Part shown: one piece after another, positions 16,842 through 25,502 of the stretch
How positions within the stretch are numbered: position 1 is the stretch's first letter
Layout of the letters: each line of letters opens with the position of its first letter
Origin: Verrucomicrobiota bacterium
Lineage (GTDB): Bacteria > Verrucomicrobiota > Verrucomicrobiia > Opitutales > Opitutaceae
Reading direction: 5' to 3'
Assembly (NCBI GenBank): GCA_016871775.1
Contig: VHCI01000026.1
Coordinates: 1 to 33,214 of the forward strand
Length of the DNA: 33,214 nucleotides
Made by a program: the position numbers and the translations under genes
Notes under the pieces: generated by a model
The model's database searches: none
The model's input: only the letters and a program-made list of their open reading frames with translations
Told to the model about the DNA's origin: nothing

Positions 16842-17151
16842 TCAGACGTTGATGCTGATGTCCACACCGGACGGCAGGTTGAGGCTTCTTGAGCTCGTCC
16901 ACCGTCTGCGCGGTCGGCTCGATAATGTCGATCAGACGCTTGTGAGTGCGCGTCTCGAACTGCTCCATCGACTTCTTGTCGACGTGCGGGGACCGGTTGA
17001 CCGAGAGCTTCTCGATGCGCGTAGGCAGCGGGATCGGGCCGGAAACCCGGGCGCCCGACCGCTTGGCCGTCTCGACGATATCTTGGGCCGACTGGTCGAT
17101 GACGCGATAGTCGAAGCCCTGGAGTTTGATGCGGATGCGCTGGCCTTTCAT
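16842..17151 (-). CDS. rpsJ: 30S ribosomal protein S10 (uS10) with apparent +1 frameshift
   Basis: S10 (NusE) belongs to the 30S head and the NusB-containing antitermination complex. The frame is normal from [19 protein letters not shown] to [10 protein letters not shown]. There one extra C (16883 or 16884) shifts the reading, and the uninterrupted frame would run on to 16735 with an unrelated Pro-rich tail (138 aa). Skipping one base restores [13 protein letters not shown] and a TGA at 16842-16844, giving 102 aa, the normal S10 length. Coordinates cover the restored gene. Because S10 is essential, a base-call error, a very recent mutation or ribosomal frameshifting must explain it. Confidence 0.9.
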
Positions 17152-17175
17152 GGCAGAGGAGGGACTGGGGGGGGG

Positions 17176-19365
17176 TTACGTGCGGGCGGGAGCCCGGACG
17201 GACGACTCGACGATCTTGGTAAGGAGAGAACCAGGCACCTGCTCGAAGTGCGACGGAGTGATGGACGCCGAGGCGCGGCCCTTGGAGAGCGAGCGAATGT
17301 CGGTGACGTAGCCGAAGAGGGTCTCCAGCGGGACGTGCGCGTTGATGATACACGCGCCCGCCTTGTTCTCCATCCCCTGAATCTGACCACGGCGGCGATT
17401 GATGTCCCCCATCAGATCCCCCTGGTACTCCTCGGGAGTGGTCACCTCGACGCCCATGATCGGCTCGAGCAGGATCGGGTTTGCTTTCTTCATCGCGTCC
17501 TTAAGCGCGAAAATACCCGCCATTTTGAACGCGAGTTCGGAGGAATCGACCTCGTGGAAAGTACCGTCCGTAATGCGGACAATGATGTCGACCACGGGAT
17601 AACCGGCAACCACGCCATTGTTCGCCCCCTCAAGGATGCCGTCCGTCGCCGGCTTAATGAACTCCTTGGGAATGGTGCCGCCGACGACCTCATTGACGAC
17701 CTCCACGCCCTTGCCCTTCTGATTGGGCTCGAGCTTCACGATCACGTGTCCGTACTGGCCCTTGCCACCCGACTGCCGGATGAACTTGCCTTCGCCGTCC
17801 GCAGGACGGACCACGGTCTCGCGGTACGCGATTTGCGGCTTGCCGGCAGTGGCCTCCACCTTGAATTCACGCTTCATCCGGTCGCGGATGATGTCGAGAT
17901 GGAGCTCGCCCATCCCCGCGAGGATGGTCTGACCCGTGTCCGGGTCGGTCTTCACGCGAAGGGTAGGATCCTCGGCCACCAAGCGCTGGAGGGCCGTGCC
18001 CATCTTCTCTTGGTCGCCCTTCGAGTTCGGCTCGATAGACATCGAGATCACGGGCTCCGGGAAGGATGGCGGCTCTAGGCGGATGTCGAGATCTTCGTCC
18101 GCAAAGGTATCACCGGTGATGACATCTTTCACGCCGACCACCGCGCAGATGTCTCCGGCATAGGCGACGTCGATTTCTTCGCGTTCGATGGCCCGCATCA
18201 GCACAAGGCGGGACACGCGCTCGGAGCGGCGGGTGCGAGGATTGTACACGGTCATCCCCTTGCGGAGCTGGCCCGTGTAGACCCGGAAAAACACGAGCTT
18301 GCCGACGAACGGGTCGGTCCAGAGCTTAAACGCCAAGCCGGCCATTTTGCCTTTGTCGTTTACCAAGGCCTCCACCTCGCCTCCGTCCGTGTTCACGCCC
18401 TTCATCGGGGGAACGTCGATCGGGCTGGGCAGGTAATTGACCACGCAATCGAGGAGGCGCTGCACGCCCTTCTTTTTGAAGGCGGAGCCAGGTACCACGC
18501 CGGTGAACTGGAGCGAGATGGTCGCCTTGCGGATGCCGAGCATCAGTTCGTCGGCAGTCACTTCCTCACCCCCGAGATACTTCTCGGCGATCACGTCGTC
18601 GAAATCGGAAACCGCCTCGATGAGCTTGTCGCGGTATTCCTTGGTTTGGGCGCGGTAGCCCTCCGGGACCTCCGAGGTGATCGGGTTCATCCCGAGCGGA
18701 TCGGTGGTGTCGTCGAAGACGTAGGCTATGTTTTGGACCAGATCGACGAGGCCGGAAAAATTCTCCTCCTTGCCGATGGGGATAAACAGCGGGTGCGCGT
18801 TCGCCTTCAGCTTTTCGCGCATCTCGCTGACCGCGCGGAAGAAGTCGGCGCCGGTACGGTCCATCTTATTGATGAACGCAATGCGGGGCACGCGGTATTT
18901 ATTGGCCTGCCGCCAGACGGTCTCGGACTGGGGCTGGACTCCCGCGACGGCGCAGAAGACAGCGACGGCACCATCGAGCACGCGGAGGGAGCGCTCCACC
19001 TCGGCGGTGAAGTCCACGTGTCCTGGGGTGTCGATGATGTTGATCCGCTGCTTGATGCCCTTCCACGGGCCGCAGGAAGCGTTCCAAGCGCAGGAGATGG
19101 CGGCCGCCGTGATCGTGATGCCGCGCTCGCGCTCCTGCTCCATCCAGTCAGTTACTGTCGATCCCTCGTGCACTTCGCCCATCTTGTGGACGGCGCCCGA
19201 GTAGAAGAGAATCCGCTCGGTAGTCGTGGTCTTGCCGGCGTCGATATGGGCCGCGATGCCGATGTTGCGGGTCCACTCCAGCGGGAACGGCCGGTCTTTG
19301 GCGTTGACCAGCGAGATCTTCGCCTTGTCGGTGACGATGGAGATGGCAGGGGCGGCAGAAGCCAT
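17176..19365 (-). CDS. fusA: Translation elongation factor G
   Basis: This 729-aa GTPase drives ribosomal translocation. GTPase motifs are AHIDAGKTT (G1, about 39-47), RERGITI (G2 region), DTPGH (G3), NKMD (G4) and GSA (G5, in VPGSAFKKKG). Downstream domains II-V are present, with GMGELHLDI and the domain IV region RQSGGKGQYGHV. The start MASAAPAIS at 19365 is preferred; the frame is open 13 codons upstream over the end of rpsG. An N-terminal extension of roughly 20 residues precedes the G domain. tuf, the usual next gene, is missing: rpsJ follows after 24 bp. Confidence 0.97.
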   Translation of the reverse strand: MASAAPAISIVTDKAKISLVNAKDRPFPLEWTRNIGIAAHIDAGKTTTTERILFYSGAVHKMGEVHEGSTVTDWMEQERERGITITAAAISCAWNASCGPWKGIKQRINIIDTPGHVDFTAEVERSLRVLDGAVAVFCAVAGVQPQSETVWRQANKYRVPRIAFINKMDRTGADFFRAVSEMREKLKANAHPLFIPIGKEENFSGLVDLVQNIAYVFDDTTDPLGMNPITSEVPEGYRAQTKEYRDKLIEAVSDFDDVIAEKYLGGEEVTADELMLGIRKATISLQFTGVVPGSAFKKKGVQRLLDCVVNYLPSPIDVPPMKGVNTDGGEVEALVNDKGKMAGLAFKLWTDPFVGKLVFFRVYTGQLRKGMTVYNPRTRRSERVSRLVLMRAIEREEIDVAYAGDICAVVGVKDVITGDTFADEDLDIRLEPPSFPEPVISMSIEPNSKGDQEKMGTALQRLVAEDPTLRVKTDPDTGQTILAGMGELHLDIIRDRMKREFKVEATAGKPQIAYRETVVRPADGEGKFIRQSGGKGQYGHVIVKLEPNQKGKGVEVVNEVVGGTIPKEFIKPATDGILEGANNGVVAGYPVVDIIVRITDGTFHEVDSSELAFKMAGIFALKDAMKKANPILLEPIMGVEVTTPEEYQGDLMGDINRRRGQIQGMENKAGACIINAHVPLETLFGYVTDIRSLSKGRASASITPSHFEQVPGSLLTKIVESSVRAPART

Positions 19366-19384
19366 GGGCGGGGGCAGCGGGCGG

Positions 19385-19858
19385 TTACCAGCGCAGGTGG
19401 GCAAAGGCGCGATTGGCCTGAGCCATCTTGTGCGTGTCTTCCTTCTTCTTCACCACGGAGCCCGTGTTGTTATAAGCGTCGACGATCTCCGCGGCGAGGG
19501 CGTCGCGCATCGGGATGCCCTTGCGGGCGCCGGCCGCGGCGACAATCCAACGGAGGGCAAGCGACTCTTGGCGCTCAAACGAAATCTCGACCGGCACCTG
19601 GTAGGTCGCGCCGCCGACGCGGCGGCTCTTCACCTCAAGGCGAGGCCGAGCGTTTTCGAGCGCGCCCAGCAGGAGGTCGACCGGATCGCCCTTCTGTAGC
19701 TTCTCCGAGGCCTTCTCGAAGGCCCCGTACACGATCCGCTGGGCAAGGTTCTTCTTCCCCCCCTTCATGATCACGTTGACCAGATGCGCGACTAGCGGGC
19801 TCTGGTAGCGGAGATCGGGCTGAACCTGACGCTTCTCTGCGCGGTGACGACGGGACAT
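19385..19858 (-). CDS. rpsG: 30S ribosomal protein S7 (uS7)
   Basis: This 157-aa primary binder of the 16S 3' domain sits at the mRNA exit and E-site. It begins [11 protein letters not shown] and shows [45 protein letters not shown] and the terminal [14 protein letters not shown]. Length is normal. It lies 26 bp after rpsL, the usual str-operon order. Confidence 0.98.
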   Translation of the reverse strand: MSRRHRAEKRQVQPDLRYQSPLVAHLVNVIMKGGKKNLAQRIVYGAFEKASEKLQKGDPVDLLLGALENARPRLEVKSRRVGGATYQVPVEISFERQESLALRWIVAAAGARKGIPMRDALAAEIVDAYNNTGSVVKKKEDTHKMAQANRAFAHLRW

Positions 19859-19884
19859 GGTCGGAGTGGCGGGGGCGGAAGGGA

Positions 19885-20265
19885 TTACTTGGCGGCCTTC
19901 GGGCGCTTAACGCCGTACTTGGAACGGGAACGCCGGCGCTTTTCGACGCCGGTGGCGTCCAGGGTGCCGCGGACAATGTGGTAACGAACACCGGGGAGAT
20001 CCTTCACGCGGCCGCCGCGGACGAGCACGATCGAGTGCTCCTGCAGATTGTGGCCCTCGTCCGGTATATAGGAGATAACCTCGTTGCCGTTCGTGAGTCG
20101 GACCTTGGCGACCTTGCGGATGGCTGAATTCGGCTTCTTCGGAGTGCGGGTCATCACTTGGACGCAAACGCCGCGGCGAAAGGGGTTGCCCGCCAGGGCC
20201 GGGGACTTCGACTTGGCGGTCACCTGGCGGCGGCCTTTGCGCACGAGTTGATTGATGGTCGGCAT
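19885..20265 (-). CDS. rpsL: 30S ribosomal protein S12 (uS12)
   Basis: This 126-aa decoding-centre protein is the first gene of the supercluster. It reads [12 protein letters not shown] with the loop [19 protein letters not shown] and [16 protein letters not shown]. The lysines of PKKPNSA and VKDLPG, which change in streptomycin-resistant mutants of other bacteria, are wild type. The 210-bp gap to the divergent exosortase-like gene must hold the cluster promoter. I see no convincing -10/-35 pair there, and no Shine-Dalgarno sequence before the ATG. Confidence 0.98.
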   Translation of the reverse strand: MPTINQLVRKGRRQVTAKSKSPALAGNPFRRGVCVQVMTRTPKKPNSAIRKVAKVRLTNGNEVISYIPDEGHNLQEHSIVLVRGGRVKDLPGVRYHIVRGTLDATGVEKRRRSRSKYGVKRPKAAK

Positions 20266-20475
20266 ACGCGGCGGTAATTCTTGCGAGGGAAATAGGGCGA
20301 AAAGAGGATAACGCTACCGGCGGCTCAACCACGGGCAAGCACAATCTCGATCAAACTGCGGGAAACGTCGTCGGAGGTCGGACGGCAGAACCCGCCAACG
20401 AATCGGCCCGCGTCGCGGCGGACAAGCGCAAAATCGCGCTCGCTTCCCCAAGGAAGCCGGTTTCCCTCCGCCCGA

Positions 20476-21483
20476 ATGCGCGCCGGCTGGATGAAAATCC
20501 GCTCCGACCTCCCGGGCTCTCCGGGGCTCGCGCTGCTGCTTGCCGGCGGCTTTGCGCTCTTTACCTCTTGGGACCAGTCCCCGTGGTGCCGCGTGGAGCA
20601 GGACGAAGCCTTCGTTTGGCTCGCAACACTGTCGGTCGCGTTCGTGGTGCTCGACCGTTGGGCCAACACCCGCGCGGCCGCAGCGGCCTGCGCCCTGCCG
20701 AACCGCCCCCGCGCCGCCGAGTGGCAGGGCCGGCTTCTCGCCACCCTAACCGGCTCCACGCTGCTGCTGCTGGGCGCGGCGTTTTTCCTGCTCGACTCCT
20801 GCTCTCGCGCCGGAGCCAGCACCTTTCCGACCGGCACGCTCGCCATCACGCTGGGCATAGCCGGGATTACTCCAGCGCTGCTGGAGCTGAACGCTCGGCC
20901 GAGCCCCTCCACCACCCCGGACGGTCTGACCGCGGATTCTCGCCTGCGCCTCGCCCACTTCGGCCTGTTCCCCGCGCTGATCTGGCTCGTCTCCGCCCCC
21001 ATGTTCTCGGCCGCGGAGTCTCAGCTTACCCTAGTTCTCCTTCGGCGCGCGGTGGCCGTGATGGCGTTCGCTTTCGACGCGCTCGGCCTGCCGATCGAGC
21101 CGTGCGGCAACGTGCTCGCCCTCCCGCCGGTCAGCGGTCAAACCAACCGAGTCGGAGTGGAGGGCGCATGCTCCGGCATCCGTTCCCTCACCGCCTGTCT
21201 CTGCGCCGGGTCGTTCCTCTCGGCGTTATTCGTGCGGCAGACGTCGAAGATGGTTGCACTGGTCGTCGCCGCCCTGCTGCTGGCGTTTGCGACAAGCCGC
21301 GCCCACAGCTCATTGCTCCGTGCGTGGGCCTGCGGCCACGCCGCGATCGAGGGTACGGTACGCGATGTGGCGCGCTACGCGGGCCTTGGAGGCACCGTCC
21401 TTGGCCTGCCCGGGCTCCTCCCGCTGCTAAACCTACGGCTACTACCCGCGGGGCGCCCGCCCCCGGCCGCCCCGACCCCGTGA
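20476..21483 (+). CDS. Exosortase/archaeosortase-like membrane protein, catalytic His missing
   Basis: This 335-aa protein has multiple hydrophobic segments. The region GVEGACSGIRSL (C232) matches the active-site Cys motif of exosortases, integral membrane transpeptidases that process PEP-CTERM-type sorting signals and are tied to exopolysaccharide systems. R275 (ATSRAHSS) fits the second catalytic residue. The expected His of the family's H-D element is Arg in TVRDVARYAG (R296, codon CGC, one base from CAC). Nearby H277 and H288 are not at the usual place. Activity is therefore doubtful. Its TGA overlaps the GTG of waaA by four bases. A second in-frame ATG lies at codon 6. Confidence 0.72.
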   Translation: MRAGWMKIRSDLPGSPGLALLLAGGFALFTSWDQSPWCRVEQDEAFVWLATLSVAFVVLDRWANTRAAAAACALPNRPRAAEWQGRLLATLTGSTLLLLGAAFFLLDSCSRAGASTFPTGTLAITLGIAGITPALLELNARPSPSTTPDGLTADSRLRLAHFGLFPALIWLVSAPMFSAAESQLTLVLLRRAVAVMAFAFDALGLPIEPCGNVLALPPVSGQTNRVGVEGACSGIRSLTACLCAGSFLSALFVRQTSKMVALVVAALLLAFATSRAHSSLLRAWACGHAAIEGTVRDVARYAGLGGTVLGLPGLLPLLNLRLLPAGRPPPAAPTP

Positions 21484-22793
21484 CGTTCCCACTGCTCTGG
21501 CTCTACCGGATCCTGTTCACACCGGCGCTCGTCGCGCTGGCCCCCCGGTACGGCCTCCGGATGATCCGTCGCGGCGGTTACGGCCCCGGATTCTCCCAGC
21601 GCCTCGGCTGGCTCGCCCCGCTTCCCGCGCCCACGCCCGGCCGCACCCGCGTCTGGGTCCAGGCGGTCAGCGTCGGCGAACTGCTCGCGCTTGGACCGGT
21701 ACTCCGGGGCCTGCACGCAGCCGGCGCCGAGATCTTGCTCACGACGACCACCAGCACCGGCTGGCGCCTCGCCGCGGAACGCTACGGCTCGCTCGCTTCC
21801 ACCCTCGCCTACTTTCCCTTGGACGCCTGGCCCTGCTCGGCCGCCGCGTGGCGCGCGCTGCGACCCCAGTTGGTGGTGCTTGCCGAGGGCGAGAGGTGGC
21901 CGGAACACTTGCATCAGGCCGAACACCGCGGCGTGCCCGTGGTTTTTGTTAACGCGCGCCTCAGTGACCGTTCCTTCCGCTGGCTCAGCCGCGTGCCCGG
22001 GCTGGCGCCGCTGGTCCTTGGCCGCCGCACCCGCTTCCTCGCCGCCTCGGCCCTCGACGCCAACCGCCTCATTCGTCTCGGTGTCAGCGAGGAACGGGTC
22101 AGCATCACCGGCAACCTCAAGCTGGACGTGACGCCCGGCACGTGCCCGCCCGCGGAGCAGGTGCGTTTGCGCCGGGAACTGGGCTTGGGAGCGGGACCGC
22201 TGCTGCTCGGTGCCTCGACTTGGGCCGGGGAGGAGGCGGCGCTGCTCGCGGCTTGGCGCCAAGCCCGTGCTAAGGGCATAGAGGCCCAATTGCTGCTGGT
22301 GCCCCGCCACGCCGAGCGCCGAGCGGAGGTGCAGCGGGCTCTCGACTCCGCAGGCGTGCGCGGGCACTTCCGCACTCACGGCCCCGCCCCGGGCCCGGTC
22401 GAGGTGGCGGTCGCCGACACCACGGGCGAACTGGCCCGGTTGACTCACCTCGCAGACGTAGTCTTCGTGGGTAAGAGTTTGCCGCCGCACACGGAGGGCC
22501 AGAGCCCGGTGGAAGCCGCGGCGCTCGGCAAAACCCTCCTACTCGGTCCCGGGATGAGCAACTTCCGCACCGTCGCCGGCGAACTCCTCGCCGCCGGCGC
22601 CGCCGAGACGGTCGCCTCGCCGGCCGCGCTCGCCGCCGCCGCGACCCAGCTGCTAGCCGATCCCGCCACTTGCGCCGCCCGCGGCCAGGCCGCCGGGGCG
22701 TGGCACGCCCGCAACCGCGGTGCGGCCGATCGCACCCTAGCCGCGCTCCAGCCGTTTCTAGCCGCCGCCGCGCCCGTGCGGTCGGGTTGCTGA
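21480..22793 (+). CDS. waaA: 3-deoxy-D-manno-octulosonic acid (Kdo) transferase
   Basis: This GT-B glycosyltransferase adds Kdo from CMP-Kdo to lipid A precursor at the inner membrane. The 437-aa length matches the family. An N-terminal hydrophobic anchor (LLWLYRILFTPALVALAPRYG) is followed by AVSVGELLALGPVL with the catalytic-base Glu (E67), NARLSDRSFRW, ITGNLKLD, and the nucleotide-sugar site around GQSPVEAAALGKTLLLGPGMSNF. The GTG start at 21480 overlaps the stop of the exosortase-like gene (GTGA). The longer open frame upstream is a shadow of that gene. Its presence implies an LPS-bearing outer membrane. Confidence 0.93.
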   Translation: MTFPLLWLYRILFTPALVALAPRYGLRMIRRGGYGPGFSQRLGWLAPLPAPTPGRTRVWVQAVSVGELLALGPVLRGLHAAGAEILLTTTTSTGWRLAAERYGSLASTLAYFPLDAWPCSAAAWRALRPQLVVLAEGERWPEHLHQAEHRGVPVVFVNARLSDRSFRWLSRVPGLAPLVLGRRTRFLAASALDANRLIRLGVSEERVSITGNLKLDVTPGTCPPAEQVRLRRELGLGAGPLLLGASTWAGEEAALLAAWRQARAKGIEAQLLLVPRHAERRAEVQRALDSAGVRGHFRTHGPAPGPVEVAVADTTGELARLTHLADVVFVGKSLPPHTEGQSPVEAAALGKTLLLGPGMSNFRTVAGELLAAGAAETVASPAALAAAATQLLADPATCAARGQAAGAWHARNRGAADRTLAALQPFLAAAAPVRSGC

Positions 22794-22855
22794 CGCACAC
22801 CAACTTCAGGATTGCACCGGACTTGCCTCCTCCTTCACGGTCGCCGTTTTGATCG

Positions 22856-25477
22856 ATGCAATCGCACGGTCCTAAGCGCGTCTACACCCCGGGGTCTCTA
22901 GAGTTCTGGTTCGACAAGCTCGAGGGAGATTGGGCGCCGACGTTCTCGGCCGATCAGCTGGAGCGCGGTCGGCAAATTTACGTCGAGGGCCAGATCCGCG
23001 AATTGGAGCTGACGGATCACGACGCCATTGTCCACCGGCGGGTAGAGAAGCGCGATGAGTATGCGGTGATCGAATGGAACGAGCAGGGTATCAGTGTGCG
23101 TTCTTCCTCCACGGATCCTGAGGTCGCGCAGGCGCTTGCCGTTGCGGGGCTCCACGAGATTGAGGAATTGGTGGCGGATGAAATTTCTCCGTTGCCAGTA
23201 GATGCGCGCCCCCCTTGCCGCGCGGATCCGGCACCGGGGCGGACCGTCGGATCCAACGGTTCGGAGTCACGCCCCACCCTTGCTGCACAGACCGCGCCCG
23301 CAGCGGCGAGCTTGGCGGTCGGCGCCCCGAGCCGCACGCTGGTGCTGACCTTTAAGACAAAGACGGCCGGGCTAACTTTTCAGGCTGTCTGGAACGAGGG
23401 GCCTGGCGGCAAACGGCGACCTGCGCTCGGACCCGAGGCGCAGGCGCCCGATCACCCCCACCCCACTTCCGCTGAACGCGCGAAACTCATCGGCCTCGCC
23501 GCCTACGCCCGCAAGGCCCACTTTCACTACCAGCAGGATTCCGGCCTTTATCTGCTGGAGTCGCTAATTGAGATCCCCAACTTCCTCCGCTCCGTCCTTC
23601 CGACCTGGAAGCGCCTCTTCACGGTCGAGCTGGATGACCGGGCCGCCCACCTCCTCAAGGGCACGCGGGCCGTCGAGATCGAGGTCGTGGCAGAATCGGT
23701 GCCCCGCGCAGGCGGCGCGAACGGCGACGGCATGGGCCTCAATCTACGGTGGATCTTCCGCGCGGGCGAGCGGATGCTGACCGACTCCGAGGTCGCCGCG
23801 CTCCTCCGCAAGGAGGGCCAGCCCGTCATTCTACCCAACCTCGGGATCGTCGCCGTCCCGGCCGAGAAATGGGCCACCTTTGCCACTTGGCAGCGCAGCC
23901 TAGGCGAGGCCTCCGGCGAGGACGACCACGCGCCGCTCTCACCGTACCTGATCTTCTCGCTCTTCAACGACGATCGCCTGAAGCTCTCCCTCTCCCCGGA
24001 GATCGCCGCGTGGCGGGAACGAGTCCTCGGCCCGCCCGCGAAGCCCCCGGACCTGGCGCCCCTCCTCCGCCCCTACCAGCGCCGCGGCGTCGAATGGATG
24101 CTCCACCTCGGCCACGTGGGGTGCCACGGCCTCCTCGCCGACGAGATGGGCCTCGGCAAGACCCTCCAGATCCTCGCCCTGCTCTCCGCCCGGCCAGTGT
24201 TTGGCAAACCCTCCCTGATCGTCTGCCCAGCCAGCGTCGTCCCCGTCTGGCGCGAGGAGATGGCCCGCTTCTTCCCTGGGCTGACCTGCGAGATCCTCAA
24301 AGCCGGCCATTCTTTTCAGCACCGACCCGGCGCGATCCTTTGGATCGCCAGCTACACCCAGCTTCGCAAGCACCGCGCCCTGCTCGACGGGATCGATTTC
24401 GGCTACGCCGTCCTTGACGAGGGCCAATTCATCAAGAATCCCGACGCAAAGGTCACCCGGACCTGCTTCGCCCTGCGGGCTGACCACCGGATCGTCCTCA
24501 CCGGCACCCCACTTGAGAACCGCCAACTCGACCTCTGGAGCATCTTTCGCTTCCTGCTCCCCGGCCTCCTCGGTTCCCGGGCCGCCTTCGAGGCCGCCCT
24601 CGCCGGCGACCGCGAGGGCACCCTCGGCCGCCTCCGGACCCAACTCGCCCCCTTCATCCTCCGCCGCACCAAGCGCGAGGTCGCCCAAGAACTCCCCCCT
24701 AAGGTCGAGATGGAGCTCATCTGCCCGCTCACCGACGTCCAGCGGGCCGAGTACGCCCGGATCTGCAGCGAGGGCCTCGATCGCTTGGGCGACGACGTCG
24801 GCGCCGCGATGCGGGAGAAGTCCTTCGGCTTCCTCGCCCTCCTCACCCGCCTCCGCCAGACTTGCTGCGACCCGGATATGCTGCCTTGGCGCAAAGCGCC
24901 CCTCAGCGACTCGGGCAAGATCAACCTCCTCCTGCAGAAGCTCACCGAGGTCATCGGCAGCGGCCACAAGGCCGTCATCTTCTCCCAGTTTGTCATGCTG
25001 CTGGACCGCGTCCGCGAGGCCCTCGCGGCCCAATTCCCGGATCTCGCCCGCTACGAGCTGACCGGGATGACGCTTGACCGCCAGAAGCCAGTACAGGCCT
25101 TCCAGACCGCCTCCGGGGCCGCTGTGATGCTCGTTTCGCTTAAGGCCGCCGGTACCGGCATTACCCTCCACGCCGCGGATTACGTCTTTCTGCTGGACCC
25201 TTGGTGGAACCCCGCCGTCGAGGCCCAGGCGGTTGACCGCGTCCACCGGATCGGGCAAACGAACACCGTATTCGTGTACCGGATGGTCACCGCCGGCACC
25301 ATCGAGGAGCGCATCCAGGAGCTGAAGGCCTCGAAGCGCGACCTATTCGAAAAGCTGATCGGTGGCCTCGGGGGCGACTTCGATCTCAGCCAGCACTTCA
25401 ACTCGCTGCGCAGCCTAGTCACGCTCACCACTCCAGCCGAAGCCGAGGACTTGCAGGAGCCCTACACGATCGACTAA
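22856..25477 (+). CDS. SNF2-family DEAD/DEAH-box ATPase (helicase-like)
   Basis: This 873-aa member of the bacterial SNF2/HepA-like superfamily 2 has a C-terminal motor. Motif I is DEMGLGKT (429-436). Motif II is DEGQ (521-524), where the family more often has DEAQ or DEGH. Motif III is LTGTPLENR. RRTKREV follows, and the second RecA lobe has IFSQFVMLLDRV, SLKAAGTGITL and DRVHRIGQ (about 790-797). These proteins translocate on DNA and remodel protein-nucleic-acid complexes. The first 400 residues (FSADQLERGRQIYVEG, then a variable Pro/Ala-rich part) contain no Cys-rich SWIM finger that I can see. It lies 62 bp after waaA on the same strand, with no evident functional link. Confidence 0.93.
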   Translation: MQSHGPKRVYTPGSLEFWFDKLEGDWAPTFSADQLERGRQIYVEGQIRELELTDHDAIVHRRVEKRDEYAVIEWNEQGISVRSSSTDPEVAQALAVAGLHEIEELVADEISPLPVDARPPCRADPAPGRTVGSNGSESRPTLAAQTAPAAASLAVGAPSRTLVLTFKTKTAGLTFQAVWNEGPGGKRRPALGPEAQAPDHPHPTSAERAKLIGLAAYARKAHFHYQQDSGLYLLESLIEIPNFLRSVLPTWKRLFTVELDDRAAHLLKGTRAVEIEVVAESVPRAGGANGDGMGLNLRWIFRAGERMLTDSEVAALLRKEGQPVILPNLGIVAVPAEKWATFATWQRSLGEASGEDDHAPLSPYLIFSLFNDDRLKLSLSPEIAAWRERVLGPPAKPPDLAPLLRPYQRRGVEWMLHLGHVGCHGLLADEMGLGKTLQILALLSARPVFGKPSLIVCPASVVPVWREEMARFFPGLTCEILKAGHSFQHRPGAILWIASYTQLRKHRALLDGIDFGYAVLDEGQFIKNPDAKVTRTCFALRADHRIVLTGTPLENRQLDLWSIFRFLLPGLLGSRAAFEAALAGDREGTLGRLRTQLAPFILRRTKREVAQELPPKVEMELICPLTDVQRAEYARICSEGLDRLGDDVGAAMREKSFGFLALLTRLRQTCCDPDMLPWRKAPLSDSGKINLLLQKLTEVIGSGHKAVIFSQFVMLLDRVREALAAQFPDLARYELTGMTLDRQKPVQAFQTASGAAVMLVSLKAAGTGITLHAADYVFLLDPWWNPAVEAQAVDRVHRIGQTNTVFVYRMVTAGTIEERIQELKASKRDLFEKLIGGLGGDFDLSQHFNSLRSLVTLTTPAEAEDLQEPYTID

Positions 25478-25502
25478 CCGCTGACCCGCGCCGCGCCGCC
25501 GG

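Noticed and set aside
20266-20475. A sigma-70 promoter for rpsL
   Set aside because: TATCCT- and TTGAGC-like hexamers occur on the minus strand but are only 12 bp apart; no pair with acceptable spacing was seen.
20325-21002. Minus-strand frame upstream of rpsL
   Set aside because: Antisense to the exosortase-like gene; Ser/Arg-rich without a recognisable domain.
20568-21479. Upstream extension of the waaA frame
   Set aside because: It lies over the exosortase-like gene in another frame and has no homology; the GTG at 21480 matches the start of the Kdo transferase family.
23939-25258. 439-codon minus-strand open frame opposite the SNF2 gene
   Set aside because: Mirror frame of a conserved helicase domain; no independent protein features.
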